A stretch of 64,000 nt of DNA from the NCBI RefSeq assembly GCF_000756665.1, contig NZ_ARXV01000018.1, positions 1-64,000 of the forward strand, written 5' to 3'. The position numbers and the translations under genes are program-made. A model generated the notes under the pieces. It was not told where the DNA came from. It made no database searches and worked only from the letters and a program-made list of their open reading frames with translations. Positions 48,577 through 56,976 of the stretch are shown in pieces (the stretch's first letter is position 1; each line of letters begins with the position of its first letter). Source of the DNA: Alcanivorax nanhaiticus. GTDB taxonomy: Bacteria; Pseudomonadota; Gammaproteobacteria; Pseudomonadales; Alcanivoracaceae.

Positions 48577-48601
48577 GCCCGAAATGGGCAGAACGGCAGG
48601 C
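48577..48601 (+). promoter_or_regulatory. GCCC-N5-GGGC box D
   Basis: GCCCGAAATGGGC then A-GAA-CGGCA-GGC. A hairpin TCTGGTT/AGCCAGA follows at 48611-48637. 162 nt before the next gene, which also has its own promoter at 48704. Confidence 0.55.
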
Positions 48602-48703
48602 GTGGTTTTTGTCTGGTTGCTGTAGGGTGAAGCCAGAAGGGGAGCTGCCTTCTATAGCTTACCAACGCAGCTTGAATAAAACCGGGTTTTTTGTGCCTTG
48701 TAG

Positions 48704-48732
48704 TTTACAGTATCATGATATGATTCTATAAA
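48704..48732 (+). promoter_or_regulatory. TATCAT-family promoter
   Basis: TTTACA (48704-48709), 17-bp spacer holding the perfect palindrome TATCATGATA (48711-48720), TATAAA (48727-48732). Nearly identical to the promoter at 58838. Confidence 0.75.
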
Positions 48733-48762
48733 GTTGACCAGGACATAGAGGAGCGAGCCAAA

Positions 48763-49671
48763 ATGGCACAAGTAAACTCACTGAAGTCGCTGAACCGAGA
48801 ATCAGCCGATGTATCGAAGAGCGATCTGTTTTCTGTAGCGCCGCAACTGTTGCTGGAAGAGGAAGGCTTCAACACCCGTGGTGCGTTCTGCGAAGACTAC
48901 TACGAGCGCCCGGACATCAAGGCCGGTATTCGCTCGCTGGCGGACGCCTACAAGCGGGGTGACTACGTTCCGCCAATCATCGTGAAGGTTCGCGATGGAA
49001 ATGTCTTTGTCCGTGAAGGGCACCGCCGTCGCCGCGCCATCCTTCTGGCGATTTCAGAGGGCGCTGATATTCGCAAGATCCAGGTTCTGGAACACAAGGG
49101 CGACGAGGCAGAGCAGACCTTACTGATAGCCACCAGTAACGATGGTCTTCCGCTCACTCCGCTGGAGAAAGCCGTTATTTACGGTCGGCTTGCTAACTGG
49201 GGGTGGAGCGATCAGGAAATTGCCGAACGGGTTAGCCGCACTGCTGAACATGTTCGCCAGGCTAAAGCCCTGCTGGAGCTACCGCTTGAACTGAAGCAAA
49301 TGATCCAGGCCAACGAGGTCGCTGCCACCTATGCGTCGGAACTGTTCCGTGAGCACGGCGAAGCAGCGGTTCAGGTGCTCAAGGAGGCCAAAGCTGGAGA
49401 GGGAGAGGAAAAACCCAAGAAGCTGACTCGCAAGAAGGTCGAGAAAAAGAGTTCGCCCAAAATGGGTAAAAAGGTCGTTGAGGCTATGCACAAGAGCGTC
49501 AGCTCCCTCACCAAGCGTCTGGACACCATCAAGGAGGACGGGGACACCTTCACCCTCACTTTGACCCGCGATGACGTAGAAGAGCTTCAGGCGCTCCGGG
49601 AGAAGCTGGCAGAGCTGGAGGGCGAGCCCGAGGGGCAAGCCAGCGAAAACCAGCAGGAGTTGAGCTTGTGA
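48763..49671 (+). CDS. ParB/RepB-family protein with altered GERR motif
   Basis: 302 residues. ParB-N-like domain about 40-135 with REGHRRRRAIL in place of the usual GERRxxA, then DGLPLTPLEKAVIYGRL (box II-like) and HTH DQEIAERVSRTAEHVRQAKALLELP (about 148-172). The C-terminal part is Lys-rich, then Glu-rich and coiled. Such proteins act as transcription factors (KorB-like) or partition proteins. No ParA next to it. Overlaps the following gene by 4 nt. Confidence 0.82.
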   Translation: MAQVNSLKSLNRESADVSKSDLFSVAPQLLLEEEGFNTRGAFCEDYYERPDIKAGIRSLADAYKRGDYVPPIIVKVRDGNVFVREGHRRRRAILLAISEGADIRKIQVLEHKGDEAEQTLLIATSNDGLPLTPLEKAVIYGRLANWGWSDQEIAERVSRTAEHVRQAKALLELPLELKQMIQANEVAATYASELFREHGEAAVQVLKEAKAGEGEEKPKKLTRKKVEKKSSPKMGKKVVEAMHKSVSSLTKRLDTIKEDGDTFTLTLTRDDVEELQALREKLAELEGEPEGQASENQQELSL

Positions 49672-49877
49672 GTAGATCCGCGACGGATAAACACAAAATC
49701 GCCAATCAGATAGCCGCGTTCATGAATAATCACGGCTCTGAGGAAACGGGGAAACTGCTCTGCCGGGTGTTACTCAGTATTGCTGAAGCCTCAAACGCTT
49801 CGGAGATCCAATTTTCTGATAGCACGGGCGAGGTTCATGTCCGTGCGTTTCGCACTGATGACAAGAAACTGCACTAA
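49668..49877 (+). CDS. Hypothetical small protein, GTG start
   Basis: 69 residues, overlapping the ParB-like stop (GTGA). Not recognised. Coupled translation suggests an accessory role to the ParB-like protein. Confidence 0.5.
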   Translation: MSRSATDKHKIANQIAAFMNNHGSEETGKLLCRVLLSIAEASNASEIQFSDSTGEVHVRAFRTDDKKLH

Positions 49878-49907
49878 CCGTGCAAAGTGAAAACGATAAG
49901 GATAAAG

Positions 49908-50273
49908 ATGGTTCGTCAAGTATCTCGATTTTTTGGAAGTCTCCTGCTGCTGGCATTCATGGTGATAAGCCTGGCGGGTGGAGCCAACCGCATGTTGTGG
50001 GTGAACGATGACAGTGCCATGAGCTATGGCTCTATGTCTGACTCCATAGTTAGGGACCGTCTGGGAGTGGAGTTGCCGTCAATCTGCCTACATGACGAAC
50101 CGCAGCATGTCGAATTCAAGAGGCTTCAGGGTGATGTCCTGGAGTTCCGTTGCTCGTGGCTGAGTGGGGGCGGACTGACCTGGTGGCCGTTCTACTCCGA
50201 AGTTGAAGTAAACGACGCACAGTCCGTGGCCGCCTTCAACGCCTTATTCAGCGGCGGTGAGCGCGATGAGTAG
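49908..50273 (+). CDS. Membrane-anchored or secreted hypothetical protein
   Basis: 121 residues. N-terminal hydrophobic segment about 10-27 (signal anchor or signal peptide ending near AGG-AN), mature part with two Cys and Trp-rich GGGLTWWPFY. No family recognised. Overlaps the methyltransferase start by 8 nt. Confidence 0.55.
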   Translation: MVRQVSRFFGSLLLLAFMVISLAGGANRMLWVNDDSAMSYGSMSDSIVRDRLGVELPSICLHDEPQHVEFKRLQGDVLEFRCSWLSGGGLTWWPFYSEVEVNDAQSVAAFNALFSGGERDE

Positions 50274-51510
50274 CCAGCTCGAACTCTTCCATGTCCAGGA
50301 AGCCTACTCACGGGCACAAAAGCCACTGTCCAATGAAGAACTTTATGAGTCCGTGGCTGAAATAGCCGGGATTCCTCAATCTGCACTGAGCGAACAAAGC
50401 GAGATAGGCAAAGCTCGCGTCAAACGCAGTAAGCTCAAGCGGAAAATCCGCTGGTATCAGCAAACACTGAAAACATTGAATCTGCTGGAGCGTGTCGAAG
50501 GGGAGCGGGGCGTCTGGCAGCTATCACAAGAGAACAAGAAGGGGTTGCATGAGGCCCTTGGTGGGGTACGGCTCCTGGCCTACTCAACCAATCTGGGCCT
50601 GGCGGTTTGGTCCAGCAACAAGACGCTGTTCGCCGATCTGAACGAGCCGGTACACCTCTGCGTCACGTCTCCACCATACCCTCTGAGGATTCAGCGCGGA
50701 TATGGCAACGTGGCCGAATCGCAGTGGGTGGACTTCATCACCGAGGCATTGGAGCCAATCGTCAAGAACCTGGTGCCCGGAGGTTCGGTCGTGCTCAACA
50801 TCAGCAACGACATTTTTGAGCCCAAGCGCCCGTCGCGTTCACTTTATGTCGAGCGCATGGTGATAGCCCTGCATGACCGCCTTGGCTTGTCCCTGATGGA
50901 TCGCTGGCCGTGGGTGAACCTCTCCAAGCCGCCGAGCCCTACGCATTGGGCCTGCGTGAATCGTCAGCAGCTTTGTTCTGGATGGGAACCGGTGTTCTGG
51001 TTTACCAATGATCCTGAGCGAGTTCGTTCCGACAACCGCCGAGTCCTTCAGCCTCATACCGAAAAACACCAACAGCTCATGAGGCAGGGCGGAGACAGCC
51101 GGGTCGCCAGTTACGGGGACGGTGCGTACCGGTTGCGTGGTAATGCTTTCTCAGCGGTGACAGAGGGCCGCATCCCGAAAAATGTAATTCATCGCGGCCA
51201 TCGTTGTGCCGATACCATTGAAGTGCGCCGGGTAGCCAAAGAACTTGGGTTGCCTCCACATCCAGCAATGTTCCCTACGGACATTCCTGAGTTCGCCATC
51301 CGTTTTTTGACCGAGGAAGGTGACCTGGTAGTGGATCCGTTCAGCGGTTCTAACAAGAGCGGGCTGGCGGCTGAAAGAAACAATCGGCGGTGGGTGGCTT
51401 GTGATTTGGTGCTGGAGTACATCCGGACGCAGGCGGAGCTGTTCACTTCGTTTCCCGGATTCTGGTTGAACCCTGCGCTGGCTATGGTCGGCAGTAGCGC
51501 AAAGAACTGA
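50266..51510 (+). CDS. DNA methyltransferase (N4-cytosine type) with N-terminal winged helix
   Basis: 414 residues from ATG 50266. N-terminal helical/winged region (about 15-95, VKRSKLKRKIRWYQQTLKTLNLLERV) similar to regulatory or Mrr-N-like domains. Catalytic TSPPYP (134-139), the S/TPPY of N4-C methyltransferases, and the SAM motif DPFSGSNKSG (357-366) near the end give the beta-class order. No restriction enzyme is adjacent, so an orphan modification enzyme that may mask plasmid DNA. Confidence 0.85.
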   Translation: MSSQLELFHVQEAYSRAQKPLSNEELYESVAEIAGIPQSALSEQSEIGKARVKRSKLKRKIRWYQQTLKTLNLLERVEGERGVWQLSQENKKGLHEALGGVRLLAYSTNLGLAVWSSNKTLFADLNEPVHLCVTSPPYPLRIQRGYGNVAESQWVDFITEALEPIVKNLVPGGSVVLNISNDIFEPKRPSRSLYVERMVIALHDRLGLSLMDRWPWVNLSKPPSPTHWACVNRQQLCSGWEPVFWFTNDPERVRSDNRRVLQPHTEKHQQLMRQGGDSRVASYGDGAYRLRGNAFSAVTEGRIPKNVIHRGHRCADTIEVRRVAKELGLPPHPAMFPTDIPEFAIRFLTEEGDLVVDPFSGSNKSGLAAERNNRRWVACDLVLEYIRTQAELFTSFPGFWLNPALAMVGSSAKN

Positions 51511-51513
51511 AGG

Positions 51514-51717
51514 ATGACTGTTTTGCCCGAGAAAATATCTTATGAAGAGATGCTCCAGCAGCTTGAGAGCAAGGGAATCAAGGTCGTAGATGGCGCTCGA
51601 CGCCTCTATGCAGCTCTCAATAACGGGGTGGCTGCGGACGTAAACGGCACCACTGGCCCTGTGAGAATTAAGCTGGTGGATGGCGCGGTCGTCGTAGAAG
51701 AGCAAACGCTCCACTAG
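51514..51717 (+). CDS. Hypothetical small protein
   Basis: 67 residues, acidic, no family recognised. Three nt after the methyltransferase gene, same direction. Confidence 0.5.
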   Translation: MTVLPEKISYEEMLQQLESKGIKVVDGARRLYAALNNGVAADVNGTTGPVRIKLVDGAVVVEEQTLH

Positions 51718-51733
51718 GCAGGGTGAGAACGTC

Positions 51734-52258
51734 ATGAAGCGACAGAAATACCCTGCATCCATAGTGAAGGTCGGCGCTGTCCTCTACAGAGCCCATGGCT
51801 ACGAATATGACGGGCGGATCAAAGTGGACGTGGACGAATGGATAGTTCGCTCTATCCAGCGCAAGCGGGGAGCTAAGTCGCGCTTTGGAATGACCTTGCC
51901 TCGATCTCTCCAGGAAGATGCTGTCTACGTGAACGTGACCGAGAGGGTACAAGGTATTACCTGGGGAAAGCGGTCTTCCAAGCATGGCGATGTAGGTTGG
52001 CTCAAATCCATTTCTCAAGAATTCAGAGACCAGTTCAAGGTAGGCGAAGACCTGCCACCGGGGCTCTACACAACAAAGCTGGCCGCTCTGAAGTATGCAC
52101 TGGCAACAGAATTGGAGTCAGTGAAGTGGTATGAGAACAAGCTGAAGGAAAAGCTGCCAGTTGATGAACGGCAAGAATGTGAAGAAGAACTGGGCGAAGT
52201 GAGGCGGGTTATAACGGCGTTGAAAACTCGAATTACTAAGGCCCGGAAAACAAAATAA
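51734..52258 (+). CDS. Hypothetical protein
   Basis: 174 residues, basic, C-terminal coiled-coil helix (about 118-170). No family recognised. Precedes csrA by 33 nt. Confidence 0.52.
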   Translation: MKRQKYPASIVKVGAVLYRAHGYEYDGRIKVDVDEWIVRSIQRKRGAKSRFGMTLPRSLQEDAVYVNVTERVQGITWGKRSSKHGDVGWLKSISQEFRDQFKVGEDLPPGLYTTKLAALKYALATELESVKWYENKLKEKLPVDERQECEEELGEVRRVITALKTRITKARKTK

Positions 52259-52291
52259 AAAAACGCTTTATTGAGCAAGAGGAGTAATAGC

Positions 52292-52480
52292 ATGTTGATT
52301 TTGACACGCCGTATAGGCGAAACACTGATGGTTGGTGACGATGTAAAAGTTACCGTTCTCGGGGTTAACGGCAACCAGGTACGGATCGGCGTCGATGCCC
52401 CGAAAAACGTAGAGGTTCATCGCGAGGAGATTTACCAGCGAATAAACGCAGAGAGAAGCAATGTTCACCAACAACAATGA
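52292..52480 (+). CDS. csrA: CsrA/RsmA RNA-binding global regulator
   Basis: 62 residues, full length. [21 protein letters not shown]-terminal strands with Leu4 and Arg6, and the RNA-contacting second half [19 protein letters not shown]. CsrA dimers bind GGA motifs in mRNA leaders and change translation. A plasmid copy may act on plasmid or host mRNAs. GAGGAG ribosome site. Its end overlaps the next gene by 20 nt. Confidence 0.97.
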   Translation: MLILTRRIGETLMVGDDVKVTVLGVNGNQVRIGVDAPKNVEVHREEIYQRINAERSNVHQQQ

Positions 52481-53078
52481 GCAATACCATTCGCTCGTCG
52501 TGGGGACTTCCGGAAAAGGCAAGTCTGTCATGTCAGAACGAGCGAGAACGAGGGCAAGACTCGAAGGACACCTGCTGGTGGATACCGAGATGTTCCGGGA
52601 CGGGAAGGGTCTAAAGCCCTACGAGTATGAGTATGCACGTCGCCTCGTCCATGGATTGGATGGACGCCTGCCGCGAGAGCTGCGGAATAAGCCGGTAACC
52701 ATCATTTCGGACATATCCAGGCCCCGGAAGCGCAAGTGGGAGCCCAAGCATCTGGTAACCACCGTGAATGGCATTACCTTGGACAGAAGGCTGATTCGGG
52801 ACGCCTGCATCCAACTGGAGGCGTTGTCAGGGATTTGGCTCAATCAGCCGCAAATCATCAAGCTAATGGAGGGAGCAGGCATTGATGAAACGCTGGCGGA
52901 ATACGGTGAGACCGAAACCCAGATAAGAGAAATGCTCGCTGAGGCGCTCTCTATGGAGCTGATAGGGCGTTCGTGGCCCAACTGCGGCTCTCTCTACAAC
53001 AGCGCGGAAAAAGCTGATACCGGCTTTGCTGAGGCGCTTGATAAAGCAGCGGAAGCTGCCGGTTATCAAGTGAGGTAG
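52461..53078 (+). CDS. P-loop NTPase-like protein
   Basis: 205 residues. Walker A GTSGKGKS (15-22) right after a short strand, as in conjugation ATPases and FtsK/TraD types (GTTGSGKS), followed by a [11 protein letters not shown] strand. No clear Walker B later. It is much shorter than known coupling proteins. Overlaps csrA by 20 nt, so expression is coupled. Confidence 0.55.
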   Translation: MFTNNNEQYHSLVVGTSGKGKSVMSERARTRARLEGHLLVDTEMFRDGKGLKPYEYEYARRLVHGLDGRLPRELRNKPVTIISDISRPRKRKWEPKHLVTTVNGITLDRRLIRDACIQLEALSGIWLNQPQIIKLMEGAGIDETLAEYGETETQIREMLAEALSMELIGRSWPNCGSLYNSAEKADTGFAEALDKAAEAAGYQVR

Positions 53079-53081
53079 GCA

Positions 53082-53309
53082 ATGGTGAAATCGTATTGGC
53101 TCATGGATCAGCACGGAAATGTGGCAAAAGAGAATGTGCAGGCTAACTCGCACGTTGAAGCGCTAACGAACACATTCAGTGTGGCAGGTCAGGATTTAAT
53201 TAAGTGCGGCCCTTTCAGGTACGACTATGTGTCAGAAACCTTGGATAGAGAGGCAGCAGTAGTCGAACGTTTCTATTGGAAGCGACGCAGCAATAAGGGC
53301 GGCAAATGA
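53082..53309 (+). CDS. Hypothetical small protein
   Basis: 75 residues, aromatic and charged, unrecognised. Three nt after the P-loop gene. Confidence 0.5.
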   Translation: MVKSYWLMDQHGNVAKENVQANSHVEALTNTFSVAGQDLIKCGPFRYDYVSETLDREAAVVERFYWKRRSNKGGK

Positions 53310-53313
53310 AACC

Positions 53314-53736
53314 ATGGTAAATCTGAAAAAAATAACTTTGGTACTGCTGGCGGTGGTAGCGACGTTTGCGCTGGTCACTGTTTTTGCCGTATTTCGGGTC
53401 GGCCACCAGCACCAGGAGGCCGCTATCGCGTTCTGGGGCGACCAGTACGCACCGGATGAAGACGATGGCAGCGTGGACTGGGGGTTCGTTGGTAATGTCG
53501 TGATCCCCAAGGGCGGCCCGATGATAGCGACCGACATTGCCGGTTGCACGGATACACCCTTGCCAATGGTCCCCATCAAGGTCAATGGCGAGGGTAAGGG
53601 GCAAGTGCTTTGCGGTGTCGGATCCGATGCCATTGTTACCGGCTTCGATGTGGAGAACATCCAGGATGCCGAACTTCGCGATGCTGTGATCGAGGTGCTC
53701 AATTCAGAATTCGGAAAAAGCGAGCTGGTCCAATGA
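53314..53736 (+). CDS. Membrane-anchored periplasmic protein
   Basis: 140 residues, N-terminal membrane helix about 6-28, periplasmic domain with two Cys (GCTD, VLCGVG) perhaps bonded. No family recognised. ATGA overlap with the next gene. Confidence 0.55.
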   Translation: MVNLKKITLVLLAVVATFALVTVFAVFRVGHQHQEAAIAFWGDQYAPDEDDGSVDWGFVGNVVIPKGGPMIATDIAGCTDTPLPMVPIKVNGEGKGQVLCGVGSDAIVTGFDVENIQDAELRDAVIEVLNSEFGKSELVQ

Positions 53737-53972
53737 ACGTCAATAAACTCGCCGCAACTATAGTTCAGCTATTTCTGGTACTCGCCTTCGTTCTCGCGGG
53801 CATCGGTATGTTCGGAAAGTTCATTCAAGGCACAGATGCCGGATTCTACGCGCTGGCAGGGTATTCCCTGCTGGCCGCTATTGGCTGGCTTGTAGTGTTC
53901 TTCGCAATTGCCGCGACCGCGCAATGGTTTCGCCGGAGAAGCATCGAGTCGGCTTGCAACAAGGGTAAATGA
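53733..53972 (+). CDS. Small membrane protein
   Basis: 79 residues, two membrane helices (about 8-30 and 40-63), basic C-terminus. No family recognised. Coupled to the upstream gene by a 4-nt overlap. Confidence 0.55.
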   Translation: MNVNKLAATIVQLFLVLAFVLAGIGMFGKFIQGTDAGFYALAGYSLLAAIGWLVVFFAIAATAQWFRRRSIESACNKGK

Positions 53973-53975
53973 GAT

Positions 53976-54983
53976 ATGACTGATAAAAAGAACCAAACTG
54001 GAACCATCCATGTCGAGCCAGTCAACAACTGGCGAGAGCTGGTGGTGACATTTCTTGCTCGCGCAGTCGCACTGACTGACGATGAAAGGAAGAAAATCGA
54101 GGAGGCCCTCCCGGAAGATGGGAAGGAACGAGCCACGGTGTCGATGCTGCATAAGAACCTTCGGGCAGGTGGTCATGATGAGCTGGCGGAGAAAATAGAG
54201 CCATTCATGCTTGAAGGCACATTTGGCCCGATTTTCGATAATGCAAACATGAAGGTGAAAATGTCCGTTCGCGACGAAGCTCCGAACTTCTTCATGGATG
54301 AAGCACACCTCCTCCACGACCCTGGGACATCGAAAGGATTCAACCGGCTTCGGATGAGAAACACCTTTGTCTCTGGTCTGGGAGGCTGGACCATTGGTGA
54401 GGAGTACGATGACCGCTATGACACCGAAGTCGGCGGAAACCAGCTACTCGTTAGCCAATCAATCAACGAGCAGGGCGAGATTGAGGGCGGGTTACCCACC
54501 TCGATGAGCATGGATGAACTTGCAGCTATCCCCAAGCGGCCAACTCCGCCTCAAATCGTGGACTACCAGGAAGACAAACGCTACACGCTTGAAGAGGCGG
54601 AAGGGATCGAGGAGTTGGCTCCTGTTGTGCAACGCCTTAAAGAGCGCATTGCTGAGTACGACGTTAAGCTGGCCGACAAGACCAGTTGGAAGATTGCTGA
54701 AGCCTACCAGCGCGACTTGGAAAAGCCTGAGCTGAAAGCCTTCAAGGAAGTTTCTCGCTATAGCCGCAAGTACGGTTTCCCCGTGGTTTGCACCTTGGGT
54801 GATAAAAGCGAGGAGCAGCAGCTCCATTGGGCCGCTTGCTTGCTTCTTGAAGTCGCTGGGACGTGGCCCAGAGAGGACATCCCAAAACAACTCACCTTTG
54901 AGCGAGGCACAGCCTTGTTTAACGATGCTCAGCAGCTCCTGGCTAATGGCCTTGGTAATGCTCGGCAAGTATCGGGAGGGTGA
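53976..54983 (+). CDS. Hypothetical protein
   Basis: 335 residues, soluble, acidic. N-terminal half holds NFFMDEAHLL (about 104-113), which looks like a Walker B strand but without a Walker A in this protein. The C-terminal half is helical. Not recognised. Overlaps the next gene by 4 nt. Confidence 0.55.
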   Translation: MTDKKNQTGTIHVEPVNNWRELVVTFLARAVALTDDERKKIEEALPEDGKERATVSMLHKNLRAGGHDELAEKIEPFMLEGTFGPIFDNANMKVKMSVRDEAPNFFMDEAHLLHDPGTSKGFNRLRMRNTFVSGLGGWTIGEEYDDRYDTEVGGNQLLVSQSINEQGEIEGGLPTSMSMDELAAIPKRPTPPQIVDYQEDKRYTLEEAEGIEELAPVVQRLKERIAEYDVKLADKTSWKIAEAYQRDLEKPELKAFKEVSRYSRKYGFPVVCTLGDKSEEQQLHWAACLLLEVAGTWPREDIPKQLTFERGTALFNDAQQLLANGLGNARQVSGG

Positions 54984-55306
54984 GTGTAGTGGGCATCTGT
55001 AGAACCTATGGAACAAGCACTCAGGCACCGGAATACAGTTCGACGAGCATAGGCACTCCGAGCTGGTCAGGTCTGCCTGAAGCCGAATTTACGGCGGAAA
55101 TATCCGAAGACCTCCGGGTCTTTATTGAGTTTGAAGCTGCACGACAAGGACACAACGACAGTGTTCAGAATCGTGTTGGCGAGAACAGAGCATTTTTTCA
55201 CGATGACTTCCTTGGTGGGTGGCCTCAGCGCATGTGGTCGAAGCATTACGAACAGGGCGTGGTGTCCCAGCGCACCCCAAGAGAACAGAAATCTAAGGGG
55301 CTTTGA
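54980..55306 (+). CDS. Hypothetical protein, GTG start
   Basis: 108 residues, start GTG overlapping the previous TGA. Ser/Thr-rich N-terminus; middle EFTAEISEDLRVFIEFEAARQG. No family recognised. Modest support from its coupled position. Confidence 0.45.
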   Translation: MSVVGICRTYGTSTQAPEYSSTSIGTPSWSGLPEAEFTAEISEDLRVFIEFEAARQGHNDSVQNRVGENRAFFHDDFLGGWPQRMWSKHYEQGVVSQRTPREQKSKGL

Positions 55307-55308
55307 CC

Positions 55309-55929
55309 ATGCAGTACGCTTACATGCAATTCACGAAAGACAGAAACTTCCTGGTGGATGCCAGGGAGCTGAGATACATAGAACAGATAATGGATGCTGA
55401 AGACCGTCAGAGAGCGGCAGAGCTGTCTGATACAGCGCCCTCAGAAGAGAAGGGTGACTACCGGCTTGCCGTTGTCTATGGGTGTTACATGCCGCAAGCA
55501 GATCTTAACTTCCCAACCAACGAAAAAGTGCGCCAGGTTGAGGAAGCGGTTGGCTTCGCTATGGTGACAGTACAAGATGCTGAAGTCAGATACCTTACGA
55601 TTGAGGCGGTAAAGGTGTTTGATAACCCGCTCATCTCTACCTGCGGGCATAGCAAGGAACTCCACCGCTCGCAAAACATCGGATTTGCCGCGCTTGTTCA
55701 GATCCCAAAGGAAATGGTCATAGGCTCAGCCAGCACCCAAGCAGTGTCTGCGTTTCTTCGTTACAAAGAGCAGATGGACCTCATGAGCAACGTGTTAAAT
55801 CGAAAAGGGGTGTTCGCGCTAAAGGCTGAAGAGAAAAGGATCCCCAAAGGCATAACACTTACCAAAGAAAATTGGTTGAATTATTTAGACGTTAACCGAG
55901 CGCTAAAAACAGCCAGAGACATTATATAA
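55309..55929 (+). CDS. Hypothetical protein
   Basis: 206 residues from ATG 55309, soluble alpha/beta. No family recognised. Tends to lower GC than upstream genes. Followed by a small membrane protein. Confidence 0.55.
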   Translation: MQYAYMQFTKDRNFLVDARELRYIEQIMDAEDRQRAAELSDTAPSEEKGDYRLAVVYGCYMPQADLNFPTNEKVRQVEEAVGFAMVTVQDAEVRYLTIEAVKVFDNPLISTCGHSKELHRSQNIGFAALVQIPKEMVIGSASTQAVSAFLRYKEQMDLMSNVLNRKGVFALKAEEKRIPKGITLTKENWLNYLDVNRALKTARDII

Positions 55930-55950
55930 ATCTAACAGGAACAAGCGTAA

Positions 55951-56238
55951 ATGAAGTATTTGTGTATAAGCCGAGATAAACTTGGCTTGATGGTTATTGT
56001 GGGCTGTCTGCTCGTGTTCGGATATGACATCATCCTGTTGATTACTGGAGCTGAAGATGTCCGCAACCTTTATACTCCCAATAACCTGCCTGCCTCCGCC
56101 GCCTATTTTGAGTACAGAACAATAGTGACGGCAGAGATATTCGGACATCTGCTGTTCTTTTTGGCTGGATTACTTGAAGCTGCCAGAATGTTTTCACGGG
56201 CTCTCAAGGCGAGGCGTACTAAGCCAAAAGAGGTTTAG
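55951..56238 (+). CDS. Small membrane protein
   Basis: 95 residues, two membrane helices (about 9-29 and 60-80), basic C-terminal tail. No family recognised. Last backbone gene before the terminator at 56269 and the inverted repeat at 56297. Confidence 0.55.
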   Translation: MKYLCISRDKLGLMVIVGCLLVFGYDIILLITGAEDVRNLYTPNNLPASAAYFEYRTIVTAEIFGHLLFFLAGLLEAARMFSRALKARRTKPKEV

Positions 56239-56268
56239 CCTCAAAGGTGCCATGCAAAGCGACTGAAG

Positions 56269-56296
56269 ACCTGGTTAAGCAATGCCAGGTTTTTTT
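56269..56296 (+). terminator. Rho-independent terminator
   Basis: ACCTGG/CCAGGT stem and six Ts, directly abutting the long inverted repeat. Confidence 0.85.
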
Positions 56297-56360
56297 GGGT
56301 ATACGGATTTAATGGTTGATGGGGTGAAGGTGCCCCATCAACCATTAAATCCGTATACCC
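56297..56360. repeat. Perfect 28-bp inverted repeat with 8-bp spacer
   Basis: Left arm 56297-56324 starts GGGTATACGGATTTAATGG; right arm 56333-56360 is its exact complement; spacer TGAAGGTG. It marks the left edge of a low-GC insertion (to about 58830). It may be a terminator-like hairpin, a cruciform or a recombination site. Confidence 0.9.
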
Positions 56361-56500
56361 TTTATTTTTAAGGCAAATGTTTTTCACTGAGAACACAGCA
56401 AAATGAATTAACGGCAGAAAAAAGGGCTCTTAATGACGCGGCAGGCTTCAGAAAGCATGCAAAATGCAATCATCGTTTAACAGAAAGGATAGATGCATAC
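56361..56500. other. AT-rich spacer
   Basis: 140 bp of low-GC sequence between the inverted repeat and the first island gene. No clear feature beyond a purine-rich ribosome site before 56501. Confidence 0.4.
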
Positions 56501-56923
56501 ATGAACGCAGAAGAAGCATTACTTCAAATCTATATGAGAGAATTAGATACAAAGCGTCAAATAAAACATAATTCTAAATTTGACATATTTATGAGTACGG
56601 GGGCGTACCATTTAGAATTCGCTGTGTTGTCGTTGGCTATTAGCAAAGTAAATCAGGAATTAAAGAGTGCAGGTGTTGATATCGCGTCTTTCATAGACGA
56701 GATCCATAAATACATAAACGACATCATGGTAGATAGCATGGAAGGCTCGAACCAAGTTAAAGAGTTTGACCCGAACAACCCTAAGGAAGTAGAGGTGTCA
56801 TGTTATAGCAGAACATTGAAAATGGTGAATGATAACCTGCTTAACCGTTACTACAACGCACTGCAAGCAGAAAGAATGAAGGAGGAGTTAGACAGAAAAG
56901 TCATTCGATTCCATAAAAAATGA
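56501..56923 (+). CDS. Hypothetical protein of the low-GC island
   Basis: 140 residues, helical, AT-rich codons unlike the backbone. No family recognised. Ends before a bidirectional hairpin. Confidence 0.6.
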   Translation: MNAEEALLQIYMRELDTKRQIKHNSKFDIFMSTGAYHLEFAVLSLAISKVNQELKSAGVDIASFIDEIHKYINDIMVDSMEGSNQVKEFDPNNPKEVEVSCYSRTLKMVNDNLLNRYYNALQAERMKEELDRKVIRFHKK

Positions 56924-56942
56924 AGACCTAAAGATATCAAAA

Positions 56943-56968
56943 CGCATTCCTTGCTGAACAGGAATGCG
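56943..56968. terminator. Hairpin between convergent genes
   Basis: CGCATTCCT/AGGAATGCG with 8-nt loop between the gene ending at 56923 and the minus gene ending at 56977. Weak T runs. Confidence 0.6.
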
Positions 56969-56976
56969 CATGGACA

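Noticed and set aside
53976..54983. Split VirB4/TraC ATPase (Walker A in 52461 gene, Walker B-like DEAH here)
   Set aside because: Neither protein has the flanking motifs of VirB4/TraC, and two genes lie between them.
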